The notes under the pieces were generated by a model, which saw nothing but the letters and a program-made list of their open reading frames with translations, did not search any database and was not told the DNA's origin. From positions 117,049 through 181,048 of the forward strand of contig NZ_LMUF01000007.1 in NCBI RefSeq assembly GCF_009766085.1: 64,000 nt of DNA, written 5' to 3'. A program made the position numbers and the translations under genes. This DNA is from Burkholderia sp. S171 (GTDB taxonomy: Bacteria; Pseudomonadota; Gammaproteobacteria; Burkholderiales; Burkholderiaceae). This document shows positions 1 to 7,996 of the stretch, in pieces. How positions within the stretch are numbered: the stretch's first letter is position 1; each line of letters begins with the position of its first letter.

Positions 1-229
1 GCCGTTTCAGACTGTTCTCCACGTTCCAATCGCTCGCTCAAGATGACCACGGGCTCTTCAGTCAGCCTACAAGCTTACTCAACCGGGCGAGGAGACCGAT
101 ATCTCAGGCTGACTTCAAAACAGACAGCCCTAGTCGTCCTTGAGTATTCGTCAATCGACCAAGTGCCAACTCGACAGTGCGTTGAATTCGGGCGTCACTT
201 GGTCTGCTACGCCCGAATTTGACGGCCTC

Positions 230-1156
230 TCACAGGCTGGTTGGCCAGGGCCAGTTTTGCAGCACCGTGCGGATTGCGGTATCGAAAGGCGTTCGTTGCC
301 CGATCTTCAAAACCTCCAACGCATCCGATGCCAGATGGCAGTTCCGCGGTCGAGGCGTAGTATCGGTCGGCGTGTGCTGTGCCGTGATACGGGCATCAAT
401 GTTCAGCACTTGCGCGATCCGCTGCGCAATGTCGAACTTTGTCATTGGCTCATTACCGGACCAGTGCTGAACGCCCGTTACCGCTTCGCCAATTTCGTGA
501 CGTTCCAGCAACTGCCGGATCACAACCGCCACGTCGGGCGTGAAGGTGGGGTAGCGCGTCGCCCAAGCGTCCATTAGCGCGGGCGCTATCCCTCGAGCCG
601 ATTCCACGATCGCTGGCGTCAAGCTCGTCACTGCTGACTCACCCCGGTCGATCACCGGACCGTACAGGAGCGGCAAACGCAGCACGCAGGACCGCGCACC
701 GCCTCGCAGCAGCGCTCGCTCTCCGTCAAGCTTGCTGCGGCCATAGGCGTTAAGAGGATTCGGTGCATCGTCCGGATGATAGGGCGGTCGTGTGCCATCG
801 AAGACATAGTCGGTCGAGATTGAGAGGATCCACGAACCGATTTCATGTGCGGCGCTCGCGATAGAGCCTAACGCGTCGACATTCAACGCTCGTGCGAGCA
901 TCGGGTCATTCTCACAAACGTCCGGACGTCGCTCGGCCGCAGCCACAATGATCGCGTCAGGCACCTGGTCAACAATGAACTCCCGAACAGCGCCTTCATC
1001 GAGGATATCGAGCGTGATAGTACTCGCGTCCCCATGACGAAAAGCTGTTCGCACCACCTGCCACCGGGTTATCGAGGCTAGTTCATTTGAAACGGCGCGT
1101 CCAAGCAACCCGGACGCGCCAATCAACGCAACCTTAAAGTGCGGCCCGCGAGTCAT
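230..1156 (-). CDS. SDR-family NAD(P)-dependent reductase, RmlD/MAT2B-like
   Basis: A 308-residue extended short-chain dehydrogenase resembling dTDP-4-dehydrorhamnose reductase (RmlD) and the methionine adenosyltransferase beta subunit. The Rossmann nucleotide-binding motif GASGLLG is at about residues 13-19, the STDYVFDG strand that carries the catalytic Ser/Thr is near 114-121, and the YxxxK pair is Y138/K142. No rhamnose pathway genes surround it, so the substrate is unknown. Its ATG shares an ATGA overlap with the stop codon of the upstream copZ-like gene, so the two are probably co-transcribed and translationally coupled. The family call is firm; the reaction is not. Confidence 0.85.
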   Translation of the reverse strand: MTRGPHFKVALIGASGLLGRAVSNELASITRWQVVRTAFRHGDASTITLDILDEGAVREFIVDQVPDAIIVAAAERRPDVCENDPMLARALNVDALGSIASAAHEIGSWILSISTDYVFDGTRPPYHPDDAPNPLNAYGRSKLDGERALLRGGARSCVLRLPLLYGPVIDRGESAVTSLTPAIVESARGIAPALMDAWATRYPTFTPDVAVVIRQLLERHEIGEAVTGVQHWSGNEPMTKFDIAQRIAQVLNIDARITAQHTPTDTTPRPRNCHLASDALEVLKIGQRTPFDTAIRTVLQNWPWPTSL

Positions 1157-1359
1157 GCGGCGGTCGCCGATACAACTGTGTAACCCGCTTCATCGATCGC
1201 TTCCTTGAGCGCATCGATAGTTTCGGTCGATGCCACCACTACACGTCCGTGCTCGAGATCCACTTGAACTTGCGCGGCGGCATCGATTTCGTGGATGGAG
1301 CGCGTGACGGCGGCGACGCAATGCTGGCAGCTCATGCCTTCCACCTTGAATTCAGCCAT
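1153..1359 (-). CDS. copZ: Heavy-metal-associated domain copper chaperone, CopZ-like
   Basis: A 68-residue single HMA domain with the metal-binding motif GMSCQHC (C11, C14) and the usual beta-alpha-beta-beta-alpha-beta length. Proteins of this type carry Cu(I) in the cytosol to export ATPases or to regulators. The gene starts at an ATG preceded by AAGGA and is divergent from a CueR-type regulator, with a MerR-family operator in its promoter. This strongly suggests copper-inducible expression. No CopA-type ATPase is visible in the window, which is unusual for a copZ-cueR pair. Mercury-type chaperones share the fold, but the regulator points to copper. Confidence 0.88.
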   Translation of the reverse strand: MAEFKVEGMSCQHCVAAVTRSIHEIDAAAQVQVDLEHGRVVVASTETIDALKEAIDEAGYTVVSATAA

Positions 1360-1401
1360 ATCAATTCCTTGCCTGGTTTTTGTAAGAGCGAACCATGCTA
1401 T

Positions 1402-1422
1402 ACGTTCCTATCGTTGGAAGGT
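1402..1422 (-). promoter_or_regulatory. CueR/MerR-type operator in the copZ promoter
   Basis: Read on the minus strand, the dyad is ACCTTCC-N7-GGAACGT, one step from the CueR consensus ACCTTCC-N7-GGAAGGT. It sits between a -35-like TACACC and a -10-like TAGCAT with a 19-bp spacer, the elongated spacing MerR-family activators require. It lies about 45 bp upstream of the copZ-like start and faces that gene. Seen in sequence; binding by the adjacent CueR is inferred. Confidence 0.75.
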
Positions 1423-1456
1423 GTAGAGTCTATGGAAAATTTTAGGAGTATCGGCG

Positions 1457-1843
1457 ATGAACATTGGCGAAGCGGCTCGCGCGTCTGGGGTGACGGCCAA
1501 GATGATCCGGTATTACGAGAGCGTTGGCCTCTTGCCACCGGTGGACCGGACAACATCTGGGTACCGCATGTACGGGTCCCAGGAGGTCCATGCACTACGC
1601 TTCGTTCGGCAAGCACGCCGGCTGGGCTTTCTGGTCGACGATATTCGCAAGCTCCTGGCTTTGTGGCAGGACCGGCAGCGTGCCAGTGCAGAGGTCAAGG
1701 CGATCGCGCTGGAGCATGTCGCGGAGCTCGACAGGCGGATCGCGGAGCTCACGGATATGCGGGACACGCTCGCTCATTTGGCGGTTAATTGCCACGGTGA
1801 CGGACGGCCCGATTGCCCTATTCTGGAAAGGCTGGCAGAGTGA
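1457..1843 (+). CDS. cueR: MerR-family copper-responsive regulator CueR
   Basis: A 128-residue MerR-family activator. The N-terminal winged helix (residues 1-70) has the characteristic MIRYYESVGLLPP segment, followed by a dimerisation helix and a metal-binding loop. Cys112 and Cys120 match the spacing and numbering of E. coli CueR, and Ser77 is the residue that marks sensors of monovalent ions (Cu+, Ag+, Au+) rather than Hg2+ or Zn2+. The gene is divergent from the copZ-like chaperone, 97 bp apart, with a matching operator between them. AGGAG precedes the ATG. Its expected role is to activate the chaperone gene when cytosolic Cu(I) rises. Confidence 0.92.
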   Translation: MNIGEAARASGVTAKMIRYYESVGLLPPVDRTTSGYRMYGSQEVHALRFVRQARRLGFLVDDIRKLLALWQDRQRASAEVKAIALEHVAELDRRIAELTDMRDTLAHLAVNCHGDGRPDCPILERLAE

Positions 1844-2035
1844 TCGTGTTGGTGCATATTGGTAAACCGTTCATCTTACTTGTGCACAATAAATGTGCGA
1901 AATAAAAGGGCCGGGTTGAAAATTCCCGAGAAGAGTAGAGAAATCAACTACTTGTTCCGAGGCGGTGCATGCACCATTCCAAAAAAGAATGCACCCAATG
2001 CAGGCATTTCACTAACACCTGCGGCACGGTTCGTC

Positions 2036-2070
2036 TATAATCCGGGTTAACCCTTTCGAGGGATATCCCT
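2036..2070 (+). promoter_or_regulatory. Promoter -10 and paired palindromes ahead of the DUF3563 gene
   Basis: A perfect -10 hexamer TATAAT (2036-2041) lies 76 bp upstream of the DUF3563 start; no convincing -35 is visible. Two perfect palindromes follow at once, GGGTTAACCC (2044-2053) and AGGGATATCCCT (2059-2070), covering the expected transcription start and early leader. They could be an operator or leader structure. The -10 is good evidence; regulation is inference. Confidence 0.5.
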
Positions 2071-2116
2071 GACCCGAACCGCCGGGGATTCATTTGAAAT
2101 CCTTGGAGAAATAATC

Positions 2117-2263
2117 ATGTTTGCATTCTTGCTCGAAAAAGTCAGCATCTGGTTTGAAACCGCCGAACGTAATCGTCGCGAAGAATATCTGGCGCAATCG
2201 TCGGATATCGTCCAGCTCGAAAAGCGTATCCGCTCGTTGGAAACCGAAGGCTACTCGCTGTAA
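2117..2263 (+). CDS. DUF3563 family small protein
   Basis: A 48-residue protein that begins MFAFLLEKVSIWFETAERNR and ends with an LEKRIRSLET-like segment, which I recognise as the DUF3563 family common in Burkholderia relatives. An amphipathic N-terminal helix is followed by a charged, Arg/Glu-rich helix, with no cysteines and no signal peptide. Function is unknown. The start is supported by TTGGAGA nine bases upstream and by conserved initial residues. It is a single-gene unit with its own TATAAT -10 and a strong terminator 34 bp downstream, suggesting high independent expression. Confidence 0.85.
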   Translation: MFAFLLEKVSIWFETAERNRREEYLAQSSDIVQLEKRIRSLETEGYSL

Positions 2264-2296
2264 TTTCAGCTGAAAACGCCCGGTCGAAAATTGAAC

Positions 2297-2316
2297 AAGC
2301 CCCGCATGCGGGGCTT
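2297..2316. terminator. Bidirectional terminator hairpin
   Basis: AAGCCCCGCATGCGGGGCTT is a perfect 20-bp palindrome between the 3' ends of the convergent DUF3563 and DUF305 genes. The T-tract is short on both sides, so efficiency is uncertain. Confidence 0.7.
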
Positions 2317-2356
2317 TGTCATTTCCGGGCACCTTTCGCCGATCAGGCCACGTCGC

Positions 2357-2770
2357 TCACTTTTTCTGAGGATGCGTCGCGAGCCATCGCTTCATGAACG
2401 CAATTTCCTTGTCCTGCGAAGCGATGATCTCCTTTGCCAAGGCCCGCAACTTGGCGTCCTTGCCGTACTTCAACTCGATCTTTGCCATCGCGACCGCGCC
2501 TTCGTGATGCGGGATCATGTGCGCTACAAAATCATGATCGGCGTCACCGGTGTATTCGACACCGGACATGCTGGACATCATCGAATGATCGGCTGCCTGG
2601 AACTCCTTCGTCGACGCAGAATCTCCTTGGCTGCCGCTGGCGGCTGACATGTCCATGCCCGCCATCGATGCTGAGGATGCCGGCGTCTGGGCAAACGCAG
2701 CGGGCATCGAGACAACGATTGAGACTGCAAACGCGGCTGCGCCAGCGAGAAAGGTTTTCGGGAACGTCAT
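2357..2770 (-). CDS. DUF305 family periplasmic protein, probable metal (copper/silver) binding
   Basis: A 137-residue exported protein. The start is the ATG at 2770, preceded by AAGGAGATTCG, giving a clean signal peptide (MTFPKTFLAGAAAFAVSIVV, processed near AAFAQ). A longer reading frame upstream is possible but would bury the signal. The mature protein has a Met/Ser-rich N-terminal stretch with MAGMDM, then the DUF305 core with HMIPHHEGAVAMAK. Members such as cyanobacterial CopM bind copper through His and Met residues. Proximity to cueR/copZ supports a copper role, which is inference here. Confidence 0.85.
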   Translation of the reverse strand: MTFPKTFLAGAAAFAVSIVVSMPAAFAQTPASSASMAGMDMSAASGSQGDSASTKEFQAADHSMMSSMSGVEYTGDADHDFVAHMIPHHEGAVAMAKIELKYGKDAKLRALAKEIIASQDKEIAFMKRWLATHPQKK

Positions 2771-2908
2771 CGAATCTCCTTGAATATCGACTTTCGGGAG
2801 AGCTAGCTTAAAGCTTGCCATCGCGGTAAGGTAAAGCGCTTTTGTATGATATGAACTGAATCGGCCCGATATGCGTGTCGGTTGTCATTCATTCGCTAAG
2901 GGGGCGGT

Positions 2909-3511
2909 ATGAGTCCAGAACTTCGACCTGTCAAATATGTGGCGACCGCGGCGCTATGGCTTGTTTCGGGGTTGACGACATTCAACGCAGCCGGACAGGC
3001 AGGTGGCCAGCCGCTCATTCTGGATACGCAGGCAGGGATTCATAGTGGCGCAGGGGGCACCGTTTTGCAGACGGGGCCGCTCACTGGTTCTGGCATCGTG
3101 CCAGCGCGTCCGACGGCCACGTTGCCCGAATTGCCGCAGCAAGATCAGCAGACGATCATCGTTTCGCCTTACATCGACCTTCAGCAGGGTGGGAATCGTG
3201 CAGGGCAGGGGTATGGAGCAGCAACGGGCTCGCAGCCGTCGTCTTCCAATTACCAGCATCGACCACGTACTTCGTCGCCACATTCCGGCGCTTCTTACGG
3301 AGTGCCTACCGGCACTCAAACCCAAGCCCCCACTTCGATGCAGCCGGCAGTGCCGCAAGCGAGACAATCTCCGGGCCAGCCTCCCATCATCACGCCGATA
3401 CCCATCGCAACGCCTCGATCCATCGCGACCCCGAGCCCCGCGCCGACCGTGCCAACCCGATCGTCGGACCGGCATACCGTAACCGGCGTGGTTTCCACGT
3501 CGCTTGATTAA
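2909..3511 (+). CDS. Secreted Pro/Gln/Thr-rich hypothetical protein
   Basis: A 200-residue protein with an N-terminal hydrophobic segment (about residues 10-30, ending near FNAAGQA) that looks like a signal peptide, followed by low-complexity sequence rich in Pro, Gln, Ser, Thr and Gly. It has no cysteines and no domain I recognise. The early mature part (LILDTQAGIHSGAGGTVLQT) looks ordered and resembles conserved hypothetical proteins of Burkholderia relatives, from memory and not searched. The start ATG follows AAGGGGGCGGT. The gene is isolated, between the divergent DUF305 gene and the convergent rlmJ. Confidence 0.65.
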   Translation: MSPELRPVKYVATAALWLVSGLTTFNAAGQAGGQPLILDTQAGIHSGAGGTVLQTGPLTGSGIVPARPTATLPELPQQDQQTIIVSPYIDLQQGGNRAGQGYGAATGSQPSSSNYQHRPRTSSPHSGASYGVPTGTQTQAPTSMQPAVPQARQSPGQPPIITPIPIATPRSIATPSPAPTVPTRSSDRHTVTGVVSTSLD

Positions 3512-3532
3512 CGGCGAGGGGTACAGACGTTT

Positions 3533-4378
3533 TCAGTCGCCGCGATGTTCGAGTTTGAACGCCGCCTTGCTGTCCTGACCGAGTGCGTCGACGAGATACG
3601 GCAGCGTCTCTTTCAATTCAGCCGCGAGCGTATATGGTGGATTCACGATAAACATGCCACTCCCGAACAGGCCAAAGCCGTCGACGGGCGGCTTGCTCAC
3701 GGTCAATGACGCATGCAGCCAATTCTTGGGTTGCACACGCTTTAATTGATCGGCGAAACGCTGGGACTCCAGCCGGGTCACTTGCGGATACCAGATTGCA
3801 TAAGTGCCGGTCGCAAAGCGCTTCAGGCTTTCCTCAAGGCAGTTCAACGTGCGCGCGTAGTCTCGTTTGTCTTCGTACGACGGATCGATCAGGACAAGCG
3901 CGCGACGCGGCGGTGGTGGTAACAGCTTGATGATGCCCTCAAAACCATCGCCTTCGAAGAGCACTGCACGCCGGCCTGCATCGCGGAAATTATGGCGCAG
4001 CACGTCGATTTCGGTGGAATGCAGCTCAAACAACCGCATGCGGTCCTGCTCGCGCATTACCCGCCATGCGAGATAGGGCGAGCCGGGATAGAACTGCAGC
4101 GAGCCGTCTGCATTCAGCGCTTTGACTTCTTTGACGTAATCCTTGAGCAAGCCCGGCAAATCGCGCTTGGTCCAAATCTTGGCAATGCCTGTTTCAAACT
4201 CGCCCGTCTTGGTCGCGAAGCCATCGGTCAGAGAATAAACGCCGGCGCCCGCGTGGGTGTCGATATACCAGAACGCCTTGTCCTTTTGGGCAAGGTGTTG
4301 CAGCAACTGCACGACGACCGCGTGTTTCAGCACGTCTGCGTGGTTGCCTGCGTGAAAGGCGTGTCGGTAACTAAGCAT
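3533..4378 (-). CDS. rlmJ: 23S rRNA (adenine(2030)-N6)-methyltransferase RlmJ
   Basis: A 281-residue SAM-dependent methyltransferase that methylates N6 of A2030 in 23S rRNA. The start chosen at 4378 gives MLSYRHAFHAGNHADVLKHA, the conserved RlmJ N-terminus; the frame is open further upstream but that extension has no family resemblance. The catalytic motif IV appears as DPSYEDKRDY instead of the usual DPPY, a conservative variant seen in this family. It is convergent with the secreted Pro-rich gene, 21 bp apart, and monocistronic in appearance. Confidence 0.93.
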   Translation of the reverse strand: MLSYRHAFHAGNHADVLKHAVVVQLLQHLAQKDKAFWYIDTHAGAGVYSLTDGFATKTGEFETGIAKIWTKRDLPGLLKDYVKEVKALNADGSLQFYPGSPYLAWRVMREQDRMRLFELHSTEIDVLRHNFRDAGRRAVLFEGDGFEGIIKLLPPPPRRALVLIDPSYEDKRDYARTLNCLEESLKRFATGTYAIWYPQVTRLESQRFADQLKRVQPKNWLHASLTVSKPPVDGFGLFGSGMFIVNPPYTLAAELKETLPYLVDALGQDSKAAFKLEHRGD

Positions 4379-4536
4379 GGCAAATGAGTGAGCAAGACGA
4401 GAATGAGCGCGTCCTGAGCCAGACGGACGAAGAAAGTGCCTAAGCGCCAAGATGCAAAAGCGCGCCGCGGCACTACAAGGCACACGCGGCAGGGTCGTTA
4501 TTGTAGCCGACGACCCTGCCTGTCCAAGATCAAGCG

Positions 4537-5514
4537 TCAGACAAACGCGTCGCCCACGATTTCTTCAATGCGCTGCTTGATCTCCGGCGTGATCTTTTGC
4601 ACGACGTCGATGGCCTTCATGTTCTCGTGAATCTGCTCGACCCGCGATGCGCCCGTAATCACTGTACTGACATTCGGATTCAGCAAAATCCAAGCGAGTG
4701 AAAGCTGTGCCAGCGAGCAGCCCAGCTGGTCGGACACTTCCGCGAGGCGCCCGACAATGTTATTCGCGCCCTTGTCAGTCAGCTTCTTGGCCAACCATTC
4801 GTAACCTTGAAGCTGCGCGCGGCTATCCGACGGAGCACCATCGCGATACTTGCCGGTGAGCAGCCCCGAAGCGAGTGGGCTCCAGGTTGTCAGACCCAGT
4901 CCAATGTCTTCATAGAGGCGCTTGTATTCGTTCTCGACCCGCTTGCGATGCAGCAGGTTGTACTCGGGCTGCTCCATTACGGGTTTGTGCAGATGATGCC
5001 GCTCGGCAATGTCATACGCGGTGCGAATTTCGTCGGCGCTCCATTCCGATGTGCCCCAATACAACGCTTTGCCTCGCGCGATGATGTCGCTCATTGCCCA
5101 CACGGTTTCCTCGATCGGCGTATGCGGATCGGGCCGATGGCAAAACACGAGGTCGACGTAATCGAGTTGCAGACGCGCAAGCGAGCCGTCTATGGCGTTA
5201 TGCAGGTACTTGCGGCTGAGCGTTTGCTGCTGGTTTGGTCCTTCGTTGATGCCAAAGAAAAACTTGGTCGACACCACGTAGCTGACTCGCGGCCACGCGA
5301 GCTCCTTCAACGCACGGCCCATGATTTCTTCGGACTTGCCTTTGGAGTAGACCTCGGCGTTATCGAAGAAATTTACGCCGTGATCGCGGGCGGCAGCGAG
5401 CGACTCGCGCGCCGCGCGATGGTCGACCTGCGTCCCGTAGGTTACCCACGAGCCGATCGACAATTCGCTGACCTGCAGGCCGGAACGTCCTAGCCGACGA
5501 TAGTTCATGTTCAT
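4537..5514 (-). CDS. Aldo/keto reductase, potassium-channel beta-subunit-like (AKR6)
   Basis: A 325-residue TIM-barrel NADPH-dependent oxidoreductase. The catalytic tetrad is visible as D51, Y56, K84 and H126 ([22 protein letters not shown]). The overall sequence resembles the AKR6 class that includes bacterial YghZ and eukaryotic Kv-beta subunits. Substrates in this class are aldehydes and methylglyoxal-like compounds; the physiological one here is not evident. GGAG lies just ahead of the first ATG, and a second in-frame ATG two codons on is equally possible. It stands alone. Confidence 0.88.
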   Translation of the reverse strand: MNMNYRRLGRSGLQVSELSIGSWVTYGTQVDHRAARESLAAARDHGVNFFDNAEVYSKGKSEEIMGRALKELAWPRVSYVVSTKFFFGINEGPNQQQTLSRKYLHNAIDGSLARLQLDYVDLVFCHRPDPHTPIEETVWAMSDIIARGKALYWGTSEWSADEIRTAYDIAERHHLHKPVMEQPEYNLLHRKRVENEYKRLYEDIGLGLTTWSPLASGLLTGKYRDGAPSDSRAQLQGYEWLAKKLTDKGANNIVGRLAEVSDQLGCSLAQLSLAWILLNPNVSTVITGASRVEQIHENMKAIDVVQKITPEIKQRIEEIVGDAFV

Positions 5515-5753
5515 GATCTCCAGTTTTTGGGTTTCAGTTGCACCAGGCGGGTTTCAAAGCTTAATCCGATTTCAGGATTCGCGCGGCGATGCCCAGCTTG
5601 CCGAGCTTTGCGTTCATTGCATTTGTGATCGAACAATAACCCGGCGCGGTGGCGTCGGATACCTGACCAAACGGCCTATGACATTTATCGAGGTTGATCG
5701 GCGCCGCGTTGCGTGGTTTCATAGTTCGAACCTGAACAGAGGAGGGGTGGCAA

Positions 5754-6551
5754 ATGACATCACTGAATACGAGTCTGGCGGGCAAGGTGGCGGTGGTCAC
5801 GGGCGCGGCGAGCGGGATCGGTAAGCAAATTGCCCTGACTCTGGCCGAGGCGGGCGCAGCGGTCGCCATCGCTGATTTGAACCAGGACGCCGCTAACGCC
5901 GTGGCGGAGCAGATCAGGTCGCAGGGCGGCCGAGCATTAGGCGTGGTCATGGACGTTACCGATGAGCAGGCGGTGAATACGGGTATCGATCGGGTGGCGG
6001 CGGAGTTCGGCTCGGTCGATATCCTTGTGTCGAACGCCGGTGTGCAGATCGTCAATCCGATCGAAAACTACGCGTATTCCGACTGGAAGAAGATGCAGGC
6101 CATTCACGTCGACGGGGCGTTCCTGACCACGAAAGCTGCGCTCCAGCATATGTACAAGGACGATCGCGGTGGTGTCGTGATCTATATGGGATCGGTGCAT
6201 TCGCACGAGGCGTCGGCGCTCAAGTCCGCGTATGTCACGGCCAAGCACGCGTTGCTCGGACTAGCGCGTGTATTGGCGAAGGAGGGCGCGAAGCATCACG
6301 TGCGCTCGCATGTGGTGTGCCCTGGTTTCGTGCGTACGCCGCTGGTCGACAAGCAGATTCCTGAGCAGGCTAAGGAACTTGGTATCAGCGAAGAAGACGT
6401 GGTTAAGAACGTAATGCTGGGTGGTACGGTCGACGGCGTCTTCACAACGGTGGAAGACGTGGCCCAAACGGTTCTGTTCCTGGCAGCTTTCCCCACGGCC
6501 GCCCTCACGGGCCAATCGGTCGTGGTCAGCCACGGCTGGTTCATGCAGTAA
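5754..6551 (+). CDS. bdhA: 3-hydroxybutyrate dehydrogenase (SDR)
   Basis: A 265-residue classical short-chain dehydrogenase that interconverts D-3-hydroxybutyrate and acetoacetate with NAD, linking polyhydroxybutyrate turnover to central metabolism. TGAASGIG (17-24) binds NAD, NAG is at 94-96, and the catalytic residues are S147, Y160 and K164. The C-terminal region [20 protein letters not shown] is typical of BdhA proteins, which use conserved residues there to recognise the substrate carboxylate. A GAGGAGG ribosome site precedes the ATG. The patatin-like lipase gene follows 20 bp downstream, probably in one operon, an arrangement seen in other beta-proteobacteria. Confidence 0.92.
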   Translation: MTSLNTSLAGKVAVVTGAASGIGKQIALTLAEAGAAVAIADLNQDAANAVAEQIRSQGGRALGVVMDVTDEQAVNTGIDRVAAEFGSVDILVSNAGVQIVNPIENYAYSDWKKMQAIHVDGAFLTTKAALQHMYKDDRGGVVIYMGSVHSHEASALKSAYVTAKHALLGLARVLAKEGAKHHVRSHVVCPGFVRTPLVDKQIPEQAKELGISEEDVVKNVMLGGTVDGVFTTVEDVAQTVLFLAAFPTAALTGQSVVVSHGWFMQ

Positions 6552-6571
6552 GGCTTCAAACAGGAGTTTCG

Positions 6572-7867
6572 ATGGTAGAGCGAACGGGCAGTGCGCGAAG
6601 ACTCAATGACACGACAGGAACGAAACGGGCGAAGGCGGCGAAGGAGCCTCGCAAGATGACGTCGCTCGACCTTGGCGAACCGTCCGAGGCATTTGCCTTG
6701 GGCGGTCCTGAAACGGACAAGCGCATCAAGTTGCCGCCTTATGAAACTATCGCGTTGATGTTGCAGGGCGGTGGGGCGCTCGGTGCTTATCAAGCTGGCG
6801 TATATCAGGGGTTGAACGAGGCTGGCATCCATCCGAACTGGGTTGCCGGGATTTCCATTGGCGCGTTGAACACGGCGATCATCGCGGGGAACGCGCCCGA
6901 GGATCGCGTGCCGCGTCTGCTCGAGTTTTGGGAGACGATCTGCCAGCCAGCCTTCATGCCGCCGTTGCCCGCTTTCATAGAACACGCGTTCTTCAATTCC
7001 ACTGACGAGATCCGCAAGGCTTTCACCGCGATGCAGGCCACGAGTGCCTTGGTCGAAGGACAGAGAGGATTTTTCGTTCCGCGGTTTCCGCCGCCGTCAC
7101 CGTTGGCTGCGGGAGAGCCGGGCACGGCGAGCTTCTATGACACACTTCCACTCAAGGGAACGCTCGAACAGTTCTGCGATTTCGATCGGATCAATTCGCG
7201 TGAGACCCATGTATCGGTGGGCGCGGTGAACGTTGCTACCGGCAATTTCGCGTATTTCGACAACACTCGCATGAAGTTGCGCGCGGAGCATTTCATGGCG
7301 TCGGGGGCGTTGCCGCCGGGTTTTGCGGCCGTCGAGATCGATGGCGAGTATTTCTGGGACGGTGGCCTGATGTCCAATACGCCGCTGTACGAGATCGTCC
7401 ATGCTACGCCGCGTCGGGACACGCTCGCGTTCCAAGTCGATTTGTGGAGCGCGCGCGGGCCGGTGCCGGACAGCATTGTCGATGTGATGGGACGCGTCAA
7501 GGACATTCAGTACTCCAGCCGGACGCGGCTTGTTACTGACACCTTGCAGCGCTCACAGCGGTTTCGCAACGTATTGAGGGAAGTGCTGGACAAAGTGCCG
7601 GTGGATATCCGCAACAGCGACCCGTGGTGCAAGACGGCGGAGGAACTTGCGTGCTCGAAGCGGTTTAACGTGATTCACCTCATATATAGGCACAAGGAGT
7701 ACGAAGGGAACTACAAGGACTTTCAGTTTGGGCTGTCGACCATGCGCGAGCATTGGGAAAGCGGCTTGTCGGACATTCGCGGCACGCTCACGCATCGGAA
7801 CTGGCTCGACATGCCGAACAACGATGCAGGTTTCATCACGCACGACATTCATCGCGACGAGCGTTGA
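6572..7867 (+). CDS. Patatin-like phospholipase with DUF3734 C-terminus
   Basis: A 431-residue cytosolic serine hydrolase. After a basic N-terminal tail of about 55 residues, the patatin domain shows the oxyanion motif GGGALGAY (67-74), nucleophile motif GISIG with Ser95, and the dyad aspartate in WDGG (D263). The last 200 residues match the DUF3734 extension. Catalytic Ser-Asp dyad enzymes of this family cleave acyl esters; some act on intracellular lipid or polyhydroxyalkanoate-associated substrates, and coupling to bdhA suggests a role in lipid or PHB turnover, which is inference. Confidence 0.9.
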   Translation: MVERTGSARRLNDTTGTKRAKAAKEPRKMTSLDLGEPSEAFALGGPETDKRIKLPPYETIALMLQGGGALGAYQAGVYQGLNEAGIHPNWVAGISIGALNTAIIAGNAPEDRVPRLLEFWETICQPAFMPPLPAFIEHAFFNSTDEIRKAFTAMQATSALVEGQRGFFVPRFPPPSPLAAGEPGTASFYDTLPLKGTLEQFCDFDRINSRETHVSVGAVNVATGNFAYFDNTRMKLRAEHFMASGALPPGFAAVEIDGEYFWDGGLMSNTPLYEIVHATPRRDTLAFQVDLWSARGPVPDSIVDVMGRVKDIQYSSRTRLVTDTLQRSQRFRNVLREVLDKVPVDIRNSDPWCKTAEELACSKRFNVIHLIYRHKEYEGNYKDFQFGLSTMREHWESGLSDIRGTLTHRNWLDMPNNDAGFITHDIHRDER

Positions 7868-7947
7868 TCGGGCGTCAAGCTTATCGAGAGGGCGCAAGAG
7901 TGGATTCGTGGCCGGTAAAGTGTTTGCAACACACCCGCGACCTCAAA

Positions 7948-7978
7948 AAAAACGGCGCTCACACGGAGCGCCGTTTTT
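7948..7978. terminator. Bidirectional terminator
   Basis: AAAAACGGCGCTC, loop ACACG, GAGCGCCGTTTTT gives a 13-bp stem with T-runs in both directions, between the convergent patatin and aminotransferase genes. Confidence 0.92.
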
Positions 7979-7996
7979 AGAACACCCAAAGCAAAC

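Noticed and set aside
1859..2050. 63-codon frame after cueR
   Set aside because: No ribosome site and it overlaps the DUF3563 promoter; composition not protein-like.
5561..5760. Minus-strand frame between the aldo/keto reductase and bdhA ending LGIAARILKSD, possible gene remnant
   Set aside because: Continuous only with the antisense of bdhA and matches nothing I recognise; insufficient for a pseudogene call.
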